Assembly (NCBI GenBank): GCA_944739405.2
Contig: OX123186.2
Location: 93,103,034 to 93,167,033, forward strand
Length of the DNA stretch: 64,000 nucleotides
Direction: 5' to 3'
DNA from: Euclidia mi
Taxonomy: Eukaryota > Arthropoda > Insecta > Lepidoptera > Erebidae
Made by a program: the position numbers and the translations under genes. The notes below the pieces were generated by a model. That model did not search any database and was not told the origin of the DNA. It worked only from the letters and a program-made list of their open reading frames with translations. Positions 43,176 to 55,100 of the stretch are shown here, piece after piece. Position 1 is the first letter of the stretch, and each line of letters opens with the position of its first letter.

Positions 43176-44461
43176 AGGTTGGGGAAAAAGGTTCTTCGCA
43201 TTTTTTAAGAAAATTCAAAACATTTTTTTACATAGTTTATTTACATTTAACTGAAGTATGTAGGTACCATTTTGTTCGATATTTTTTGCCATCTTGTAGG
43301 TAGAGACATGATTCCATTGCCATAGAAATTTTGGGACTTCTGATCAAAATACCGCGACAAGTGGTTTTGGCAGTCCTCTCGTGATGTAAGCCTGACACTG
43401 CCTAAAGAATTCTGAAGAGACCGAAACAGGTGAAAATCTGAAGGTGCAAGGTCAGGACTATACGGCGGATGCATTAACACCTCCCAGCCAAACTCTCTTA
43501 TTTTTTGCTGAGTGGCTAAAAATGTGTGAGGTCTAGCCTTATCATGATGAAAAACCACACCCCTTCTGTTGATTAATTCCAGCCGCTTTCTCTCAATTTC
43601 TTGCTTTAATCTGTTGAGATTGTTGTTCGCAGTAAAGTTCAGAATCGATGGTCCTGCCTGATGGTAACAGCTCATAATGAATAATGGCCTTCCAATTCCA
43701 CCACACACACAACATCACCTTGTTGCGAGTTAAGCCGGGTTTCGCCACAGTCTGTGAAGCCGGCCTTTGATCACGTCCTTTTTCACACGTTCTTGTCGTA
43801 TGTGATCTACTTTTCATAACCAGTTATCAGCTTCTTCAAAAATGGTTCGGTTTCATTACGTCGTAATAAAGAATCACAAATGAGTACACGGTTCATTAGA
43901 TTTGTTTCAGTGAGCTCGTGAGGTACCCAAATATCGACCTTTTTTCTGTACCCAGCTTTTTTCAAATGCACCAAAAGTGTTTTGTGGTCAATTCACAGTT
44001 TTTCACGTACGCCGTAACTACTGATATGCCGATCTTGCTCCACTTTTTCAAAAATGGCATCTATTTTATCCGTAATAGGGCGACCAGAGCGACGTGCATC
44101 TTTGACATCAAAATTTCCGGATTGAAAACGCTTTAACCAAATTTGTGCTACTCTCACAGACACTGCACTAGGTCCATAAACATCGCAATTTTTTTTCGCG
44201 GCTTGCGTTGCATTTTTACCTTTTTGTAGTAAAATTTAAAAATGTATCGAATTTCTTGATTAGATCCACTCATCTTGACAGTACGAAAAACAAATGAAAA
44301 TCACACATTTTCCTAATTTGAATTTGGAATTATGTTTTTTTAAATTTAAACTTTCAATGATACCAAAGCCAACCAGATACAAATAGTACTCGTATAGCCA
44401 AAGACATTTTATTACAAGTTCATACATACTATAATGCGAAAAGACTTTTCTCCCAACCTAA
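43176..44461 (-). mobile_element. mariner-type DNA transposon, decayed
   Basis: Inverted ends TAGGTTGGGGAAAAAGG (left) and a matching ..TCTCCCAACCTA (right). The minus ORF 43708-43247 carries mariner signatures H-H-D-K-A-R-P-H and Y-S-P-D-L-A-P-S-D-F, with the two Asp about 34 residues apart. An N-terminal piece lies in another frame (43817-43593), and the helix-turn-helix region upstream is broken, so the transposase is inactive. Confidence 0.85.
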
Positions 44462-47400
44462 TAAATTCAAATTCAAATTCAAAATCCTTTATTCATTTGG
44501 GTCACAATGTGACGCTTATGAACGTCAAAATAATAAATTTATAAAATAATTACTTATACTCAAATTTAACACATTATTACTGTATGCTTCTACATTTACA
44601 TTTACTGCCACGTTCGCAAAGCAATAGGTAGAACCATGAGAAAGAACGGGCAATAAAACTCACGGTCACTCTTTTTCATCGCCAGGTTTTGCATTATACA
44701 CAATTTACATTTTGTAAGGTGCTGCAACTGTTACACCTTCTATATCATTTGTATATATTTACTGTACATCATAATACTCAAGCATAATACTTTTGGTTAG
44801 CCTTCTCAGAATAGACATGGTGAAACAGGAGCATCCACTTACATTATATATACCTAATAATGCAGGCAATCCGCGAAAGTGATCAGAACCATGATGGAAA
44901 TGATGCAGTTAATTATTAAAATCTAATACCAGCCCGCAAGACCGTCATCGACCAGTCATCGCAAGTAGCACCCGTTCACGAGTATGACGCATGTGCCAGC
45001 CATCATCCCTCTCGCCATATTAGAGGGAAAGGGATGACCCGGCACACGACGCCACCACAAGAAATGACATTTTAGTGAGCATGACGACAACGGTATACGA
45101 ACCAGCAGTAAGAAACAATCTATTGGTATACTGACCATGACCGCCAATTACCTCCATTTTCCAGATCGTTATTATTAACACAAGTTAGTGGAACACGTGA
45201 AGGAATGCAAATGTAGAAAGAATTTTGTGAAGGTGACAAGTGAACAATGATATGATCAGAGATAAATAATGTTAAACTACATTCAACAAATCATAAAAAT
45301 ATCCAAATCCTGCAAAAATCATGTGTTCACGAGGCACCTCCACTTAACATGTAAATAAAATAATCGTGAGTTAAACAAGCCTAAGCCTATCCCCACGGTG
45401 TCTTATCATTTAAAAATTCCTTAATAGTGTAATAACCCCTTTGTAAAAGAAAGTTCCTAATTGTCCGTTTGTATTTGTGCATGGGTAAATTCATTATTTC
45501 AAGAGGCAATTTGTTGAAAAATCGTATACCAATCCCCGCAAATGAGTTCTGAACTTTATGTAGACGGTAGTTAGTTCCCACCAGTTTATGCTTATTCCTT
45601 GTGTTCACGTTGTGCAAATCACTATTTTTGCGGTATAGAATTAAGTTTTTCTTAATGTACATTAAGTTAGCATATATATATTGCGATGCAACTGTCAATA
45701 TGTCTACTTCTTTAAATTTATTACGTAAAGAATCTCTAGCACCTAACTTATAAATTGCACGTATGGCCCTTTTTTGAATGACAAAAATAGTCTGTATATC
45801 AGCAGCTGTACCCCATAACATTATTCCGTAAGACATTACGCTGTGAAAATAACTAAAGTAAACTAGTCTAGCAGTATCTATATCTGTGAATTCCCTAACT
45901 TTTCTAACTGCAAACGCTGCAGAACTAAGTTTTACTGCGAGACAGGATATTTGGGCGCCCCACTGAAGCTTACAATCTAAAGTTACACCTAAGAATACGG
46001 TTGATTCGACTAGTTGAATTGTTTCCTTATTTAAAATTATATTAGTAGGAACACTTTTGACATTAGGCAAAGAGAATTTAACACATTTGGTTTTGCTTGA
46101 GTTGAGTACCAAATTATTTGTCGAAAACCAATCTAATACTTGTGCAAGAGTGTTATTGACGGTATCAAAGTTACTTAATTTACGATCAACTTTAAAAATT
46201 AGTGACGTATCGTCGGCAAACAAAACAATATCACATAAATTTTGTACAAAGAACGGCAAATCATTAATATATATTAAAAAAAGAAATGGACCGAGAATAG
46301 AGCCCTGTGGAACGCCCATTCCTACTGGCAAACCTAGAGACCTACTCCCATTAACATCTACATACTGAATTCTATCACTAAGGTAGCTGGCAACAAGATT
46401 GAGTGCGGTATCTCTAATACCATGAAGTTTCAATTTAAGTAAAAGCGTATTATGTTCCACACAGTCAAAGGCCTTTGATAGGTCACAAAAAACACCAATG
46501 GCATCCTTCGAGTTTTCCCAAGCATTAAAAATATGCTTTAACAAAGTTACACCGGCATCAACGGTGGAGCGACCCTTAGTAAAGCCATACTGTTCACTGT
46601 GAAATAAATTATTTGCGTGAAAGTGGCTCTCTAGTTGATGCAAAATAATCTTTTCAAAAATTTTACTAATAGCAGGCAAGATAGAAATTGGCCGAAAATT
46701 ACTAGGGTCGCTCTTTGATCCCTTTTTGAATAATGGTATTACTTTACTGTGTTTCATTAGATCAGGAAATACTCCTGTATCTACGCATCTGTTGAATATT
46801 GCAGCTAAATATGGAGCTAAGCTAGAAATAATTTGTCGCACAAGTTTAACAGAAATGCCCCATAAGTCAACAGATTTTTTATTATTGAGCGTCTTGAATA
46901 CCTTCAGTATGTCATTGGTGTCAATATATTTAAAATTAAAAAGCACATCACACTCATTCACATTGCCCCTAACCAACATTTCTGCTTTGTTTGGACATGA
47001 ATCTAGACAGCTGGTTGTGTTCACTGGTATGTTTATGAAGAAATTGTTAAATGTCTGAGCAACATCAGTTTTCCTAGTAATAATTTCACCATTCAATTTT
47101 AATTCATAATTGTTATCTACCAATTTAGCTCGACCAGTCTCATTGTTAATAATGCTCCAAGTAGTTTTAATTTTGTTCTTGGATTCTTTGATTTTATTGC
47201 TTAAATATAAGGATTTGGCTAAAGCACATGTCCTCTTAAAAACCTTGGAATAATTTCTAACATATTGAATAAATTCAGGATTAAAATTGTATTTCTTCAT
47301 ACCATATAGATCATACAACCTAGCTCTACTTTTGTATATACCTACTGTTGCCCAATCACAAAAATTTACTTTAATGCTCCTTGCAAACGTCTTCAGTTTA

Positions 47401-47925
47401 AAAATTTTATTGTACTCATCATTAACAATTTTAAATAAGCATTTATATAATTCATCAGGATCATCAACGGTTAAGTCAATACTGGCGATCTTGGCAGCAA
47501 CATCATTACTAAAGTGTTTTAGGCGAGCAGAGGTCATTGGCCTACATGTAATTTCTTGTACTTTAGGGGTTGTATTAGTTGGAATTACAACCTTTTGCCC
47601 GCAGTGATCCGATGTCAAGTCAGTTAAAACAGCCTTACTTAAATAAAGACAATTGCAAAAAACATTATCTAAGCATGTAGACGAATGTGAGGTTATTCTA
47701 GTTGGTTCAGAGAACAAAACATTTAAATTAAATGACCTAAATAAGCTAACTAACCTAGTACAAATTGGTGATTTTTCTAACAAATTGACATTAAAATCGC
47801 CGCATACGATTATAGACTTCCTACTAGAAATTATGTGTTTTCAGACATCCTCAATAATGCTTTCAAACTGAGTAAAGTCGCTTTGTGGTGGTCGATACAC
47901 ACACACTATAATATGTTGTATATAT
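44462..47925 (-). mobile_element. CR1-type LINE, 5'-truncated (minus)
   Basis: The 3' end on the minus strand is a run of TTTGAATT-type repeats (plus ATTCAAATTCAAATTC at 44465-44480), as in CR1 elements. The RT ORF lies at 45387-47783. The left-hand endonuclease part (V-Y-R-P-P, then a TGA, then G-D-F-N-V-N) fades out near 47925. A mariner abuts the 3' tail. 44520-45386 is its 3' UTR or unassigned. Confidence 0.82.
45387..47783 (-). pseudogene. CR1-type reverse transcriptase ORF
   Basis: 798 residues open on the minus strand. Starts inside the endonuclease domain (S-D-H-C-G, the usual SDH box, near residue 60) because the 5' part is truncated and broken by TGA. The RT shows F-R-P-I-S-I-L-P, F-C-D-L-S-K-A-F-D, G-V-P-Q-G-S-I-L-G-P and the catalytic L-F-A-D-D. 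The C-terminus is intact to the stop at 45387. The RT part looks undamaged, but without a complete endonuclease the copy should be immobile. Confidence 0.85.
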
Positions 47926-48016
47926 AGTTAATATGTAACATTCCTAAAATTGCTTGTCATGTAAGTATGTAATCTGAAAGCGATTAAAACTTCATGATTT
48001 GTAGGTATATTATAAC

Positions 48017-49541
48017 TAGAGATCGGATAATCGGATACATATTTACCTAAAGTTGAGGTGTTGGCTATTATGGAATGCACTTTTGAATCGAAAAATCACA
48101 ACAAAACAAATTTAGTTTTTTTTATTATACAATCAAATCAGGTGTAGGTAAATTTACTTATTTTAACACTTTCACGGACGCCACGCCCAGAGGCGTAGTT
48201 TTCAGGCAGCCTAATACGACGTAACGTCCATAGCCGGTCAATTTTATCCAGTTATAATTGACGAACCGTCTACAACCGGTTTGATTTGCGTAGATTACTT
48301 AGGAGTCACGTGATTCAGTGTCATATTGCACTCACTTGTAAGTGAGCGTAAATTGTAATTTACCTAGCGTCGCAGCAAAAAAAATAAAACAATATTTCGA
48401 GATCGTGTCGCCAAGTCCCACTGACACATCAACGTGCTTGCGTATGTGACATACCGCCTGTAGCCGTACGCTTGTAATACTACCCGCACCCGCCAGTTGC
48501 GCAGTGTCACAGCGAGCAGAGCCCATGTTTTTCGTCGTTTGACCGGATTGTTCGTCGTGATCGGCTGCATTTAGGAGGTAAGTATATTGCGTTTTATGTA
48601 AAAAAAGTATCTTTTCTATATACTGTACATATATTTTTATGCATTAAACAAGATATACGCATTATATTTATATGATAATTAATTGTAATTGATATTTTTG
48701 TTCGGAGATGGCTCCCGTAAGAAAGAAAGAAATAATGATGGTGATACCGATTCTTTAAGTCCTGTACCATGTTCGACCGGATGTAAACGGCTTAGATTAT
48801 CACCTAAAAATGACATAAACTTGTTTGAGGAAGATCATAGACGCCGTGAGTACGGCGGTCCGCTTGTAGACGCCACCGTCTATAGGCGGTGTGTCATTGC
48901 GCAGGTAAACTAAATTATTTAATAGGGCAGTCCGCCTCTAGACGGTACCGGCACTAGGCGGACCGTCATAATCAGAGTATATAGATTCACTTTTTACGAC
49001 AATTCGCCTATAGGCGTGATATAATTTTGTATGCAAAATTTTAGTGTCATTTTCATAAAATCTAGTTAACGTCAGTGTCCGTGAAAGTGTTAACTTTTGT
49101 ACCAAAAAACAGCTCTAGAAATAATAAAATCCTCTTAATTTTCTTCAATTTTCAAAACATTTATCTCAAACGAATAATAAATAAGAATTACATAGAAAAA
49201 CCATTCGATCTCATAATAATTATTAACTTAGATACAACAGCACCCACTGCCTACCATTCCTCTTACACTCAACATACTCATAAATTGATGGGGAGCTTAA
49301 AATTAACTTCAAGTAAATACACATTAATAATTATGTAATCCCGGAGACCAGTTTCTTTTTAAATAAAAATCACATGTTAAAGACGTCGTTTTCTCACCAT
49401 TTTACAGAGTAGTTTCACATTCCCGAATTTTCTGGAATCCCGGGATTTTTATTTAAAAAATATGTTTTAAGAAGCCGCTTCCATAATATCCTAGCCAAAA
49501 ATGAACTTTAGGTGAATATGCATCCGATTATCCGATCACTA
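48017..49541. mobile_element. hAT-like element with 8-bp duplication, host of a piggyBac insertion
   Basis: Ends TAGAGATCGGATAATCGGATACAT (48017 on) and its near-complement ATCCGATTATCCGATCACTA (to 49541) are inverted. ATTATAAC lies directly outside both ends (48009-48016 and 49542-49549): an 8-bp duplication, the hAT hallmark. Without the nested piggyBac it is about 0.6 kb, with no transposase, so non-autonomous. Confidence 0.82.
48163..49093 (+). mobile_element. piggyBac-like deletion derivative
   Basis: TTAA at 48163-48166 and 49090-49093 with inverted ends CACTTTCACGGAC. Inside are a leader with a GGTAAGTA splice-donor-like site (48577-48584) and an ORF fragment (48707-48913) rich in acidic and basic residues, perhaps a transposase N-terminus. 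The catalytic part is absent. Several subterminal copies of a CCGTCTATAGGCGG-like palindrome occur near both ends. Confidence 0.78.
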
Positions 49542-49875
49542 ATTATAACATTATTACTAAGAATATTAATTCGTTGAACTTGTACACCATAATTCTTTTC
49601 GATGGATCTGCTTACTATAGATAAATACCTATCTATCTCTAGTAGGCAGACCCATCGATATATACAATATTGGAAATGGGCGTTAGTCAGCCATGAAAAC
49701 TGTTAAACCGTCTTAGAAGAAATGCTTTGGCATCATATTCAGATGTCATGTGTCTTTGAGATATCAGTTTTATTTTAATACAGCTAAGTTCCAATTTTCT
49801 TGATGACTAAATAAATCCTTTTTGTGCTCTGCAGTCGCTGGCCACAAATATACGATGTATTTTGTTATTCGTCAG

Positions 49876-49880
<5 letters not shown>

Positions 49881-49935
<55 letters not shown>
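49881..49935. repeat. TA microsatellite
   Basis: About 27 TA units in a row. A second, broken TA-rich stretch lies at 50172-50275. Confidence 0.95.
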
Positions 49936-49939
<4 letters not shown>

Positions 49940-49942
<3 letters not shown>

Positions 49943-50165
49943 TACATACATACATAGACTCACGCCTGTTTCCCCGAAGGGGTAGGCAGAGGCATAATAA
50001 ACGCCCACTTATCGCCAGTGTTTTGATCCCACGTAATAGGTGGCGAGCCTATTGCCGCTTATCGAGATATTTTGTTTGCCAGAGCCCCGTCCGTTGATCG
50101 GCAGGTGCACCACTTGCAGGTGAGGTTGGCTTGGGACCCTAAGTTTTTGGTGGGAACCCTATGCA
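49940..50165 (-). repeat. LINE 3' tail fragment (minus)
   Basis: CATACATAGACTCACGCCTGTTTCCC..GGGGTAGGCAGAG is the reverse complement of the tail at 985-1066, and the next 70 bp match 925-985 reversed. It is flanked on both sides by TA microsatellites. Confidence 0.75.
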
Positions 50166-50241
50166 CCTTTAATATATATATATACTATATATAATATATA
50201 TACCTTTAATATATATATAATATATATATATACAATATTAT

Positions 50242-50272
<31 letters not shown>

Positions 50273-50275
50273 ATA

Positions 50276-51337
50276 TTATGATATGTACTGAAAGTGTTGT
50301 GTAGTGTATTCGCTCTGAATATAGTTTATGCCACCAACGAAATGTTATTTACCATAATAAACTATTCTGCCGAATCACAATTATATCCAATATGCCACCT
50401 TTAAAAAAAATCATGCCTTCCAAACTAACTAATCATTTAAGACAGCAAATGGCATGAATATGAGGTTGTAAAAATTACTAATATTTCATAGATTTCTATA
50501 AGTTTGGTACTTAAAGAAATATAATATATTTAGCAATGTATATAACAAATTATGATACATATATACGTATACACAAAGGTGATTGATTACTAAGAGAATA
50601 TTTGACAAAATATGTATTTATGAATTATACTAAAACAATATGAATTCATTAATTTCAATGCCTTTTTTAATTCGTATGAGTAAAATACATTATTTCGTTT
50701 AAAAACCGTATTAAATCAACTTGCTTTAGGTGACCAAATTTATATATTTTTCCTATTTTACTTTCTAATAGGTAATAGACTCTAGTAAATTTTGTCCTTA
50801 TGCTAACGGATTATTAGATACTATTTATTATTTTTATTTCAATTCAAGTAATTAATTGAATAAAGATGTGTTTTTACAAAATTGTTACGATAAATTATGT
50901 TTTATTGCATAAATCAATATTAAAAAATAAAAGTTATATAAAGTCTTATTTAAAGTTTTCTTTTGGGGGATGCAAGCGTAAGTTTCGCAAGTATGAACGG
51001 TTAAATATTTAATGCACTATTGTTTTTCGTAAATTTTTGAACAAGACCATTTAACTGGCGAATATGGTCAACATCTAAAACTATATCAAACTATTGAATC
51101 ATGAAGTGTTTAATCGAAAGTTTAGTACCACTGTCCTTCGTTCAATAGATTCCAATTTCAATTCAGAAGCTAATAGTGAGATAGATATATTATGTTTTTA
51201 ACAGTCACGCTTTTCAAACTGAGTAGGTAGATAATGTTATCTACTCTGTTTGAAAAGTACGAATATCAGTATAAGAAGTGAACAATACGGAGGCGTATAA
51301 TACTATAGTCGAAGATAATCCTATATTTATGTGACAT
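50276..51337. other. AT-rich spacer
   Basis: About 1 kb with no exon or ORF. A small inverted repeat (CTTTTCAAACTGAGTAGGTAGATAA, then its complement) is at about 51209-51258. Confidence 0.5.
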
Positions 51338-51463
51338 GTGCGTTCTACGAGCGTGCTTTCGGCGTGCGCTTGGCTTTCATTTTATACTACAGAGTGAACG
51401 CCGAGCGCACGCCGGACGCCCGCTCGAGGAACGCGCTTACGCGATGTGAGGGAGGCTTTACTC
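51338..51463. repeat. degenerate relative of the 36860 MITE
   Basis: Shares GTGAACGCCGAGCGCACGC, GCTCGAGGAACGC and GATGTGAGGGAGGC with the element at 36860-37013. Confidence 0.55.
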
Positions 51464-51544
51464 AACATAAGGTAGGTAGGTACTTTTAATAAACTATCAA
51501 ACAATTCATATTATCTATACTTAAATGTCCATTTTTCTTTACAG

Positions 51545-52355
51545 AGAATTATCATTTCTTTTTAAATGCCGGAAGACAACGAGTGTTAGTACTGGGTAAC
51601 GTGAGGTACAATAAGTTTCCCCCCCCGTGGGATCTCCACCTTGTCGTGGTGGGGGGGCTTCGTAACCGTGGATTGGTCACCCGCGGTGAAGCTAAGAGGG
51701 ATCCAGGAGGGGACGCTCCGCGTGGGCTTGACGGAGGCCTGCGCAGGATGCGTGCAAAGAGGCGGGTGCGAGGGACAGTTCTTCTGTCCCTCGCACCCGC
51801 CCCGCAGTCGGGTGCGGTCGCGGGAGGAGAGGCGTGTCGGTGTTGCGTTGCCGCGCGCCCTATCTCCCGCGACCAAATGGAGGCGCACCATTGTTGCGTC
51901 GCGGGGGGGGCCGCAGAGGAAGAGGAGATGCGGTGTTGCGTTGCCGTCCTCCCTATCCTCTGCGGCCGCTGAGTGTTTTGGCGGCGGAGCCCAACACCTT
52001 CATCCGCCGCCAAGGGGGTTTTGTTCGGGGCCCGCCTGACCATCTGGCGGGCGAATACCCGTCGGGGGGTAGCGAGGAATGCTTCAGCGATACCCGACCC
52101 TCCGACATACGGGTACGTGAGGAATACGGGTTGGTTTTTAGTCAGTAAGAGTCTGACAGTCCCCTTCGTCCTTCCCCCAGGGCGGAGGGACTCCATGAGG
52201 ATTTTCCAACCCGACACCAAAAAAAAAAAAGGTACAATAAGTTTAGAGAAGCTAATGGAAGAATATTCTAGCACTGTAGCAATAAGAAAGAAGGGTGTAA
52301 AGCTTCAGTGATCACCTCTAAGAACGAGTTCTTACGAGTTCAAGAATTTCCATAA
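51545..52355 (+). pseudogene. mod(mdg4): E18: dead FLYWCH exon split by a retroposon
   Basis: Acceptor CAG 51542-51544 after TTTTTCTTTA, usual phase. Part one (51545-51618) gives N-A-G-R-Q-R-V-L and V-R-Y-N-K-F. It is then cut by the 0.6 kb retroposon at 51619. Part two (52245 on) gives E-A-N-G-R-I-F, TAG at 52269-52271 exactly where the core Trp codon TGG is expected, H-C, six residues, Cys, K-A-S-V-I-T, and ends E-F-P with TAA 52353-52355 and no H-x-H in frame. Three independent lesions make it a pseudo-exon; the splice site looks untouched. Confidence 0.88.
51619..52230 (+). mobile_element. GC-rich poly(A)-type retroposon, copy 3, inside E18
   Basis: 612 bp starting in a C run then GTGGGATCTCCACC and ending in about 12 A. 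The target sequence AGGTACAATAAGTTT (51604-51618) is repeated after the A run (to 52244). It matches copies 1 and 2 along its length, and the 3' third (GAGTCTGACAGTC..CCTTCG) matches copy 2. Confidence 0.92.
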
Positions 52356-53275
52356 TAATTAGCAAACTATATCGGTGGTAACTTATCATAAATGAATGAA
52401 GCATAAAATTCTAATTAGGTCTTCAAACCCTTTCTGAAATTTTGGATTATTCGGGAGAGGTTGTTCTAGTAGTTTATTTTCTGGCTGTAGCTTTCCATTG
52501 TTTCGTGAAATCTCAGGGCTTAGAAATGCTATTAACGGTTCAAAACATTTTAGTACTGGCACAAAGTATGGAATGGTCGCCAAGAAAAGAAAAAATGGTT
52601 TGTTTATTCTTTCGAGTTTATGCTAGCTACATACATAAGTATAGATGACCATTTTAATACAATCGTGTTCTCAAACAAATGGTGATAATGACTTTTCAGA
52701 CGTATCTGTCCACAGACTTTTTGTATATTGTAAGGTAGCTGTATTTTATAAAAATAACATAATATATAGATTTTATTTAGGCATAGATTTTATTTATGCA
52801 TAGATCGTGGCAAAATTGTTTGATCTGGATTCAAGCCGTGCGTTTTATTCCCGTCTATGATTAGATCAAATTAAAAGGTTGTTGCTACTTATCTATAACT
52901 TAATTTATCTAGTCTCTTCATATTGTGATATATATGCACGGACTGAGGTGCTCTCTAGCAAAGCAACTACATTCTACATATATTATGTCGCTAATCTTTA
53001 AATTATGTACAATCAAATGTATTGCTTAGTAAGAATCAGAAAAGCACATAAAGGTTTTTAAATAAAGTAGGTAATGTACATGACTTATATATAATTATTT
53101 TATTATACCTATGAAAATATTATTAAATCGATTAAAATGTATATACGGTCGTTATAACGATATTGAAATGTATTACCGAAATCTTAGCGTTTTATTTGAA
53201 CTTCAACAACTACTTAACCTTTTCTTTAGAATATTGCAGATAACCAGTAATAATGTACAAGTAGGTTCTAAACCA
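52356..53275. other. spacer with no recognised feature
   Basis: AT-rich, no FLYWCH exon in the array phase, no bounded repeat. Confidence 0.5.
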
Positions 53276-54005
53276 TTTTTAGGGTTCCGTAGTCGACTAC
53301 GAACCCTTATAGTTTCGTCATGTCCGTCCGTCTGTCCGTCCGCAGCCTAGCTCAAAGACGCCTGGTGCTAGAAAGCTGATATTTGACATGAATATAGACA
53401 TAAAATATTGCAACAAAACTGTAGAATAAAATTTTGGAAAATATTTTTTTTAAGGGTATCTCCCCTACATATATAGTGGGGTTGAATTTTTTTTTTGGTT
53501 GATTACCCCATTATGTGGGGTATCATTGGATAGGTTTTAAAAAAATATTATTAGTTCTCTCAAATCATTTTTCGATCAAGTGATTGGTTTGTGAAATATC
53601 AAGCTTTGAAGTGAAAAAAATTGTTAGATTCAAGTGTCCCCCCCCTCTGCCGGCTAAACTATTGATTTCGAAGAGGTGAAAAAAATCACAAATATAGTAC
53701 ATATAACGAATTTAAAAGGAAAACTATCACGGCTAAGTAGACATCACTAGTTTACGAGTAATCGTCGATTAACTTATAAATACCTACTTCTGTGACTTTA
53801 CATTGGGAGCGCTGGCTTAATCTTAAAGATATACGTACTTTGGTATGTAATGTACTACGGTACTACGTATGTATAGTAGTAGTATATCTTGGAAACCACA
53901 TTTTATGTTTACAATACATAACTGGATACGTTTTTCTATTTTTATATGCACATTGATTACTATGTGATTCGGACTCAATTTGGGCAAAATATTGACATAA
54001 TCTAT

Positions 54006-54185
54006 TTTCTAATATTTATATTGTCAGCGCCGAATCTTAACACCGATTTTTAATTTTGCCAGAGGTGCCATCTAGTATTACTTAAAATATTATAATTTTA
54101 GCGGTACTTTTGCCCCTAGATGGCACCACTGGCAAAATTAAAAGTCGGTGTTAAGATCCAGCGCTGCCAATATAAATATTAGAAA
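54006..54185. repeat. foldback element inside the Helentron leader
   Basis: Left arm 54006-54074 (TTCTAATATTTATATTG..GGTGCCATCTA) and right arm 54117-54185 are inverted repeats with a few mismatches around a 42-bp centre. Probably a TIR-type MITE. Confidence 0.75.
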
Positions 54186-54414
54186 AGAAATAAACATTAG
54201 TTTTTGTCCAAATTAAGTCCGAATAACTGGTCGGTAGAGTAGAATACTGTATTCTTTATTGCACACCATTACAGCTTATATTACATAGTAGACTTACTAT
54301 TCAAGTGTTACTTTTTGAGTGCAAAGATTTCAAATTAACTAATAATTATGTGATCCGGCCAGGTAGTAGGTATTTATTAAAAGAAAGAGCTACAAATTTA
54401 GGTGGCGGGTAGGT

Positions 54415-54556
54415 ACTCATATTTAAGTTTCTTACTTACTGTATTAGAAAAGTAGTTGGCAACCTGTAGGTACCTACAGGTTAGTTGGTAACCTGTAGGT
54501 ACCTACAGGTTACCAACTACTTTTCTAATACAGTAAGTAAGAAACTTAAATATGAG
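54415..54556. repeat. long near-perfect hairpin, arms about 67 bp
   Basis: Left arm 54415-54482 and right arm 54490-54556 are complementary with a single visible mismatch (GGCAACC against GGTAACC) and a 7-nt loop. The CCTGTAGGTACCTACAGG palindrome lies in each arm. Transcribed, it would form a long dsRNA stem in the region upstream of the Helentron promoter. Confidence 0.9.
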
Positions 54557-54589
54557 TGTGAGTTTCATCAACCGATCATTATGTTATTT

Positions 54590-54666
54590 TACATTATCAA
54601 GGCCACAGAAAGGGATACTTAAAGGATACCGACTTCCACGCGGACGAAGCCGCGGCCACAGCTAGT
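54590..54666 (+). repeat. Helitron (LEP1-like) 3' end fragment
   Basis: GACTTCCACGCGGACGAAGC..CGCGGCCACAGCTAG: a GC hairpin (CGCGGACGAAGCCGCG) followed by CTAG and T, the known 3' end of lepidopteran LEP1 Helitrons. No matching 5' end found nearby. Confidence 0.7.
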
Positions 54667-54764
54667 TTAAAAATAAAATAATTAGGATACTTCTTGTGCG
54701 GCTTGTGCCTTAGTCAGTTCCGTGCATGCAGCTCGGTGCCCAGTGGGCGGGCGCAACTCGTGCC

Positions 54765-54800
54765 TATAAATAGCACCCGAAAGCCGCGCGCCGTTCATTT
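54765..54800 (+). promoter_or_regulatory. core promoter candidate for the Helentron ORF
   Basis: TATAAATA at 54765-54772 and an initiator-like GTTCATTT about 30 nt downstream (54793-54800), in a GC-rich island (54700-54800) unlike the flanks. It is about 300 nt before the ORF start. Position and spacing fit RNA polymerase II. Not tested. Confidence 0.55.
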
Positions 54801-55100
54801 CAATTGTATGATTTGTAGCGAACGTACGTCTTTTGCGGAGCTCTCACGGTGAATACGAATGCTACCTATAAGATTGCGATTGTCACTCTGAAAGTTTTTA
54901 TTCATTTTCGATATCAGTATTTGTGTATTGATTAATTATAATAGTTAAAAAAATTGTTAAGCCCGTATTTTTAGTACAATTAAGTAACTCTGTCTAATTC
55001 ATTAATTTCACACTAGTACCTACCCCTTTCTTTTTTCATTTGCTTAGGTGAAATAAAGTAAAAAGTAATTCTGTAATTCGCTAACTGTAAAAACATCAAA

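Noticed and set aside
49822..50097. ORF with a long Tyr-Ile repeat
   Set aside because: It is simply the translation of a TA microsatellite followed by a LINE tail.
54835..55100. an extra upstream coding exon for the Helentron protein
   Set aside because: No open frame joins the ATG at 55101 and no splice pair was needed; it reads as a 5' UTR.
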